DNA of 64,000 nt from assembly GCA_009760855.2 (NCBI GenBank), contig WPIO01000097.1, forward strand, positions 1,150,001 through 1,214,000, given 5' to 3'. The position numbers and the translations under genes were made by a program. Under the pieces are notes generated by a model. It was not told the origin of the DNA. It did not search any database and was given only the letters and a program-made list of their open reading frames with translations. Numbering within the stretch: position 1 is the first letter of the stretch; each line of letters opens with the position of its first letter. Of this stretch, positions 59,722 to 64,000 are shown one piece after another. Source of the DNA: Cristatella mucedo (taxonomy: Eukaryota > Bryozoa > Phylactolaemata > Cristatellidae).

Positions 59722-60175
59722 AAGGCCCGCCACGGCTTGGCTCCTTCGTACCTAGCTGAACTGCTGCACTAGTTTCAGCCTGTTCGCACCCTCAGGTCCT
59801 GTGTGGACAATAAATTAGCTGTCCCATTCCTCCGCTTAAAGACAGTTGGCGACAGAAGCTTTAGCTCTGCAGGTCCTAGACTGTGGAACTCGCTTCCACA
59901 ATTCTTACGCAACGACATCTACTCTCCAACTGCCGACTATGGCACATCTTTTTCAGCGGTCCTGAACTGCTACTTCTATGCTACTCACTACCTCAACTGC
60001 TCTCCTGACTCTGCTATGCTTCCCACTTTCTCTTTGTTGCGTGAGATGAAGTCTGTTGGGTACCGAATGCGTACCGAAAGCCGCTTAGGCTATGAGTGCG
60101 CTATACAAAACTCGCCTGCGTAACCCACATGGTCTGTATGACTTTGTGGAGTTACTGACGGAGATACACTCTTAT
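59722..60175 (+). mobile_element. family B LINE 3' fragment
   Basis: The + strand reads LAPSYLAELLH, then KLAVPFLRLKTVGDRSFSSA, GPRLWNSLPQFLRND and, downstream, YRMRTESRLGYECAIQNS (59803-60123). This is the best-preserved C-terminus of family B. It is inserted within copy B of the duplicated unit and absent from copy A, so it came later. Confidence 0.85.
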
Positions 60176-60179
60176 TTAC

Positions 60180-60475
60180 ACTCTGCAGACACTTGGGAAT
60201 GCTTTTCAGACTGCTAGGCGGTTTGGCTGATTTGGGGTTTAGGTTTAAACGCAGGCAAATGGCTTGGCATGTTTATAGTTTAAGTTTATAGTTTATATAG
60301 TGTATCGCTTCACAGCTATAAGCTGTTGAAAAGGCAACGTCACGCTTCGCATAGCTTTGCGCGCAGATTTAGGGTTTACGGTTTTCAGATTAGCAGTTAG
60401 TCAATTTTTAGTACCCGCAACGACCTAGTTTAGCTCTGTGCAGTAGATCCGATGGCCATTTGCGTCAAACTTGTA
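60180..60475 (-). repeat. duplicated unit, copy B, middle
   Basis: Parallels 47975-48290 (TGCTAGGCGGTTTGGC and TTGGCATGTTTATAG words), showing the family B element split this unit. Diverged. Confidence 0.65.
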
Positions 60476-60477
60476 AC

Positions 60478-61200
60478 TGGCTCCTAGGAGGACGCAGGGA
60501 CAACTCTTGGTTCACGGACAAGCAGCTAACGTTAGCCACTTAGAGCCGCCCTGCCGGCCAGACCGGCGCCCACGCGCGGCATTGGCGGCATTGGCTTGCC
60601 GTATTGCGTATGACGACGAGCTCATGTACGACGAGCGATGTACGAGCATGCGGGCACTTGTCGTCGCACTTGTCGTCGCACTTGTCGTCGCACTTGTCGT
60701 CGCACTTGTCGTCGCACTTGTCGTCGCACTTGAAGTCGCACTTGAAGTCGCACTTGAAGTCGCACTTGAAGTCGCACTTGAAGTCACACTTGAAGTCGCA
60801 CTTGCACCGCGAAAGCGAAACCTTCTTCGCGTCCGCTAGGCGTCGGAAAATCCCCCTGTCGCGGGCTGTCACGCGCTTCGGCGACGCACCGGCGCGCCGC
60901 CGCTTTTCACTCGCCGGAGCGTCGCGCGGGCACGCTCGAGCTACCTTCCGCGTTCTTGCTGCTCCCAATGGGCAGCGGAGGCGCCGTAGACTCCGAAGAG
61001 CGACAAAAAAAGCTGCAAAACAAGTCTCTTTGCCTATCGACATCCAGGCACGAGAGGCAGAGCGGCTGGCCATAACCCCCGTCCAGTAGGTCGGAGACCC
61101 GCGGGACACTCGGGTCAAACTGTCCGCTTGATGGCGCTACGGCGGATTCGCACAGCGACTGTTACTAGTGCCGAATGCTATTCGATAATACTTCAATCGC
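60478..61200 (+). repeat. duplicated unit, copy B, part 2
   Basis: Counterpart of 49255-49865, beginning GGCTCCTAGGAGGACGCAGG. The long frames on both strands are created by GC-rich composition and by the 12-bp array, so I do not call a protein. Confidence 0.8.
60654..60804. repeat. 12-bp tandem array, 12 units in two blocks
   Basis: Six units of GCACTTGTCGTC (60654-60725) are followed by six of GCACTTGAAGTC (60726-60797; the last starts with A instead of G), and then a partial unit. Because 12 is a multiple of three, the array is open in all frames and would encode KCDDKCDD/KCDFKCDF-type repeats on the - strand. Confidence 0.95.
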
Positions 61201-61204
61201 CTGT

Positions 61205-61855
61205 CGAATGTGCACGTGTTCTAATTGTTATCATCCAAATAACCTTTCATTAGACGACTGCATCGGCTCAAAAGTCGTTTGCCTGCTTTCAGCTACACAC
61301 AGTTGCCGAAATCTGGGCTTGCTTACACAGGGATACTACATCCGCATTGGTCCATGCGTTTGTAATATTCCGTCTCGACTTCTGTAACTCACTTACTGCT
61401 GGTCTACCTGCATGTGTGATCAGCCGCTTACAATAGGTGCGAAACTCAAAAGCTGTAATGTCGGCTGCTCTGTCGCGAGCGTCGCAGTTGCCACATCCCG
61501 CCACTTTCCGCTAGCCTGCACTTGCTCCAAATCGAGCAGCGTATCGACTTCAAGATTCTATCACTTACTTTTAGGTCCCTCATTCTGTGGCTACAGCCGA
61601 CCTATCAGATCTACTCCTCTACCAAGCTAAGCGTTGTACCATCCGCTTTTCGCAATCTAATTGTTTACCTATTTGCATGTTGACCCTGTGCATGTCATCC
61701 CTAACCATATTATTCATTTTGTTTGTTTTTCAAGCATGATTTTACTTACCATTCAATTGCATTTCACTTTGCAGCAAATGTAAAGCGCCTAGAAAGAGAT
61801 TAAGTTCTCTGAGTGCGCTTTATCAAGTGCATTATTATTATTATTATTATTATTA
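61205..61855 (+). mobile_element. L2 3' fragment, internally deleted, with tail
   Basis: The + strand runs from SLDDC-like sequence (61250) and FVIFRLDF-type words through the thumb to about 61670, jumps to 3' UTR, and ends in the intact GCGCC/GCGC stem-loop and (ATT)n at 61853. Inactive. Confidence 0.75.
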
Positions 61856-62090
61856 CCTCATACAAACCTCAAATCCTTTGGAGACTGTGCCTTTAGTCCG
61901 TATGCTCCCAAAGCCTGGTACTCACTCCCGACTTGTGTCACGACATCTGACTTCTCCACATTTAAAAAGAAACTAAGACGCATCTATTTATGACAGAATT
62001 TAGTGGGTCCCTGTGGTTAGTCCTTTTTGTGCCTATGCATGCTGATACTGTTCATGCCACCACTAACCATATTTGCATGGTGATTTAAGA
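61856..62090 (+). mobile_element. L2 C-terminal scrap, first of a direct pair
   Basis: GGAGACTGTGCC, CCAAAGCCTGGTACTCACTC and CACTAACCATATTTGCATGG show L2 RT C-terminus and 3' UTR. The part from 61914 is repeated at 62191-62355. Confidence 0.75.
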
Positions 62091-62190
62091 ACGTTTGCCG
62101 CCATCCCTGTGCAGATGTCATCAATACATGCAGCAAGGGAGTTGGGAGAATTTTTTAAGCTAGAAAGCTGGAAGGGATCAAAGCAAAAGC
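62087..62190 (-). mobile_element. L2 scrap between two direct copies
   Basis: About 100 bp of - strand RT (equivalent of FNSLAACVDDI and FDPFQLSS) lying between two + strand copies of the same C-terminal segment. Confidence 0.65.
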
Positions 62191-62760
62191 CTGGTACTCA
62201 CTGCCGACTTGTGTCACGACATCTGACTTCTCCACATTTAGAAACTAAGACGCATCTATTTATGACAGCATTTAGTGGGTCCCTGTGGTTAGTCCTTTTT
62301 GTGCTTATGTATGCTGATACTGTTCATGCCACCACTAACCATATTTGCATGGTGATCCGACAAGGTAGCGCGGCTTGTTCATTTCAAGCATTTTACCAAT
62401 CCGTTGCCACATCAAGCACTTCTCGCCGACCTGAACAGACACCCAGTCAAGCAGCGCATTGAATTCAATGTTCTCTCACTTACTTTTGGGTCCCTTTATT
62501 CTCTAGCTCCAGCCTACCTATCAGAACTACTTCCCCACGAGGCCAAGAATCGTACAACTATCTGTTCTGACTCGAATAGCTTAGCTATACCTCGTACAAA
62601 CCTCCAAACCTCTGAAGACGGTGCCTTTAGTTCATAAGCTTCCAAAGCTTAGAACTCATTCCCGACGCCCGTCACAATGTGTGCTGCCGTCACGACATTT
62701 AAAAAGAAGCTTAAAACACACTTGCTTATTACAGCATTTACTTGATCTTTGTGATTCATC
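62191..62760 (+). mobile_element. L2 scraps, second direct copy and C-terminus
   Basis: 62191-62355 repeats 61914-62083 almost exactly. From 62400 another piece reads LLADLNRHPVKQRIEFNVLS, then YSLAPAYLSELLPHEAKNRT to 62637 and on to a broken end near 62760. Confidence 0.75.
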
Positions 62761-62917
62761 CTTGGCGTGAACGTGCGTGCGTGCTTGGTGCCAGCTGCTT
62801 GCGGATGTTACTACGCTACACCGCTTGGTAGGCAGCGAGTTACTTCTCCCCCGCCGAGCGTTCAGCATCACAGTATCTCACCTCGTCCTCATTCGAAGTT
62901 ATTACTGCAGATAGCAA

Positions 62918-62960
<43 letters not shown>

Positions 62961-63060
62961 CATGTGCGTGCCTAGATATCATTTTCTTCTCTTAGGCCGT
63001 TAATCGTCCTGCTAGAGAGGCTTATATTGATCTCTCTCTCTCTCATCAAATCTAACTCGT

Positions 63061-63134
<74 letters not shown>

Positions 63135-63187
63135 CATCCCTCGCTCTTGACATCTCTCTGTCTAGCTATCTCTATCGCCACCTCCCC

Positions 63188-63225
<38 letters not shown>

Positions 63226-63367
63226 CGCTCTCGCCTCTCTTTGGCATGCTCTCCTACTCAATCGCTGGATCTTCTTCTTTCCGTTCAGCTAGCTTTATCT
63301 ACTCGATCGTCCCAATTAATCTAGGCAATTTACGGATTTTTTCGCCTAGTTTGGCGTGTAATTTCAG
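62761..63367. repeat. (GA)n then (CT)n, no gene
   Basis: GA tract at 62919-62960 and CT tract at 63062-63132, with a second CT patch at about 63190-63222. The GA and CT runs are reverse complements and can pair. No gene; the Ser-Leu and Glu-Arg frames are artefacts. Confidence 0.85.
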
Positions 63368-64000
63368 CCGTATTGTTACAAAGATTTCATAACGCAAAAA
63401 TGGCGTTTGCTGCTGCCGCAACCCGTGGCACTTCGCGACGATCAATTCGATGAGGACACTTCCCGGGATGACGCCGCGCAACGGCACCGAGTCTGGGCAG
63501 CCATCTCGGCCGCCGTGGTGGCAGCAGGTGACGGCGGGTCGCAGGTTGCGTTGCACGCAGTTGGGCCGCGCCGGGCGACCGGTTGCGCTCGTCTGAATAG
63601 GAGCGCTGGGCCTCTGCCTGCTCCAGGTGCGATCGCGGAACCCGCCGGCCGCTTTTCGGGAGCAAGCCGTCATTGCGGCCCCGCCGCGGCGAAGGCAGCG
63701 GCCGCACGCAGGCGCGATGCGGGTGATTGGCCACGGCCAACTGGAAAGCCGCACCGCGGGGTGGGGGGAGCCCTAAAGTGGGAAGCACTAAGGAAGACTT
63801 CCGCCTATAGCTCTCGATATACAGCGAGTGCGGATTGTCGCGCTATCGAGATCCGGCTATCGTGCGGTGCGCTTCGGACGACTCGAGGCGAAGCCATACA
63901 GAAGTTGCTGAGAGAGGCTCGCCGGCGGCCGCTGGGCGCGCGTGTGTGTGCATTACGCCGCGGGCTCACTCGAGGTAAGACCCCCCCCGAACTGCGGAGA
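63368..64000 (+). CDS. unrecognised 211-codon open frame, possible exon
   Basis: After TAATTTCAG (63359-63367) the + strand is open without a stop to the window end. It starts PYCYKDFITQKWRLLLPQPV, then ALRDDQFDEDTSRDDAAQRH and RVWAAISAAVV. Beyond this it becomes Ala/Arg-rich and GC-driven. Possible donors are CAG before GTGACG (63528) and GAG before GTAAGA (63975). The acidic, balanced first 50 residues look coding, but no family is recognised and the opposite strand is also open for 130-150 codons, so composition alone could explain it. Confidence 0.3.

Noticed and set aside
60654-60804. CRISPR array
   Set aside because: Units are contiguous 12-mers without spacers, in an animal genome.

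Overview
This is an animal (metazoan) nuclear genomic window with very sparse coding sequence. It has short phase-0 exons with GT..AG borders and long introns. It is full of decayed non-LTR retrotransposons (L2/CR1-like LINEs ending in (ATT)n), tRNA-derived SINEs and long (GA)n/(CT)n, (TA)n and (GT)n tracts. There is no prokaryotic operon structure, and almost every long open frame that is not a spliced exon is a LINE reverse-transcriptase (RT) remnant or a microsatellite shadow. The species cannot be fixed from the sequence. A marine invertebrate such as a sponge or another early-branching or lophotrochozoan animal is plausible, because a MEIG1 homologue and an UNC5-type ZU5-UPA receptor are both present.

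Two host genes can be assembled. (1) A MEIG1 homologue lies on the + strand. Exon 1 (15928-16065) and exon 2 (23684-23812) join in phase 0 to give 88 codons, the length known for MEIG1, across a 7.6 kb intron packed with LINE copies. (2) An UNC5-like receptor tail lies on the - strand and is read from high to low coordinates: a transmembrane exon (38788-38542), a large juxtamembrane plus ZU5 exon (35330-33710), two UPA exons (33623-33501 and 31708-31535) and a long Ala/Ser-rich C-terminal exon ending in a PPPY motif (29659-28556). All junctions are phase 0. No death domain was found, the ectodomain was not found, and the ZU5 exon carries a one-base frameshift in a four-base run near 34082-34085.

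Layout: 1-6 kb, little beyond two hairpins, a tail-only LINE insertion and simple repeats. 6.4-9.4 kb, an old L2 copy with endonuclease and RT remnants, invaded by a SINE and abutting an inverted fragment. 9.4-14 kb, unexplained, with G-rich and CpG-rich stretches. 14.2-15.5 kb, an L2 copy just upstream of MEIG1. 15.9-23.8 kb, MEIG1. 24-28.5 kb, a LINE, a SINE and a pair of mutually similar open segments. 28.5-38.8 kb, the UNC5-like gene. 39-46.9 kb, repeats and unexplained GC-rich sequence. 47-50.9 kb and 58.7-61.2 kb, two copies of a composite duplicated unit. 50.9-58.5 kb, three head-to-tail L2 copies. 61.2-63.2 kb, LINE scraps and microsatellites. 63.37-64 kb, a 211-codon open frame running off the window.

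The most interesting repeat biology is as follows. A tRNA-derived SINE carries the same 3' stem-loop as the L2 LINE, and that stem is held by paired base changes in a third family. Several insertions consist of nothing but the stem-loop and (ATT)n. Long (GA)n tracts sit at the same RT codons in three separate copies.
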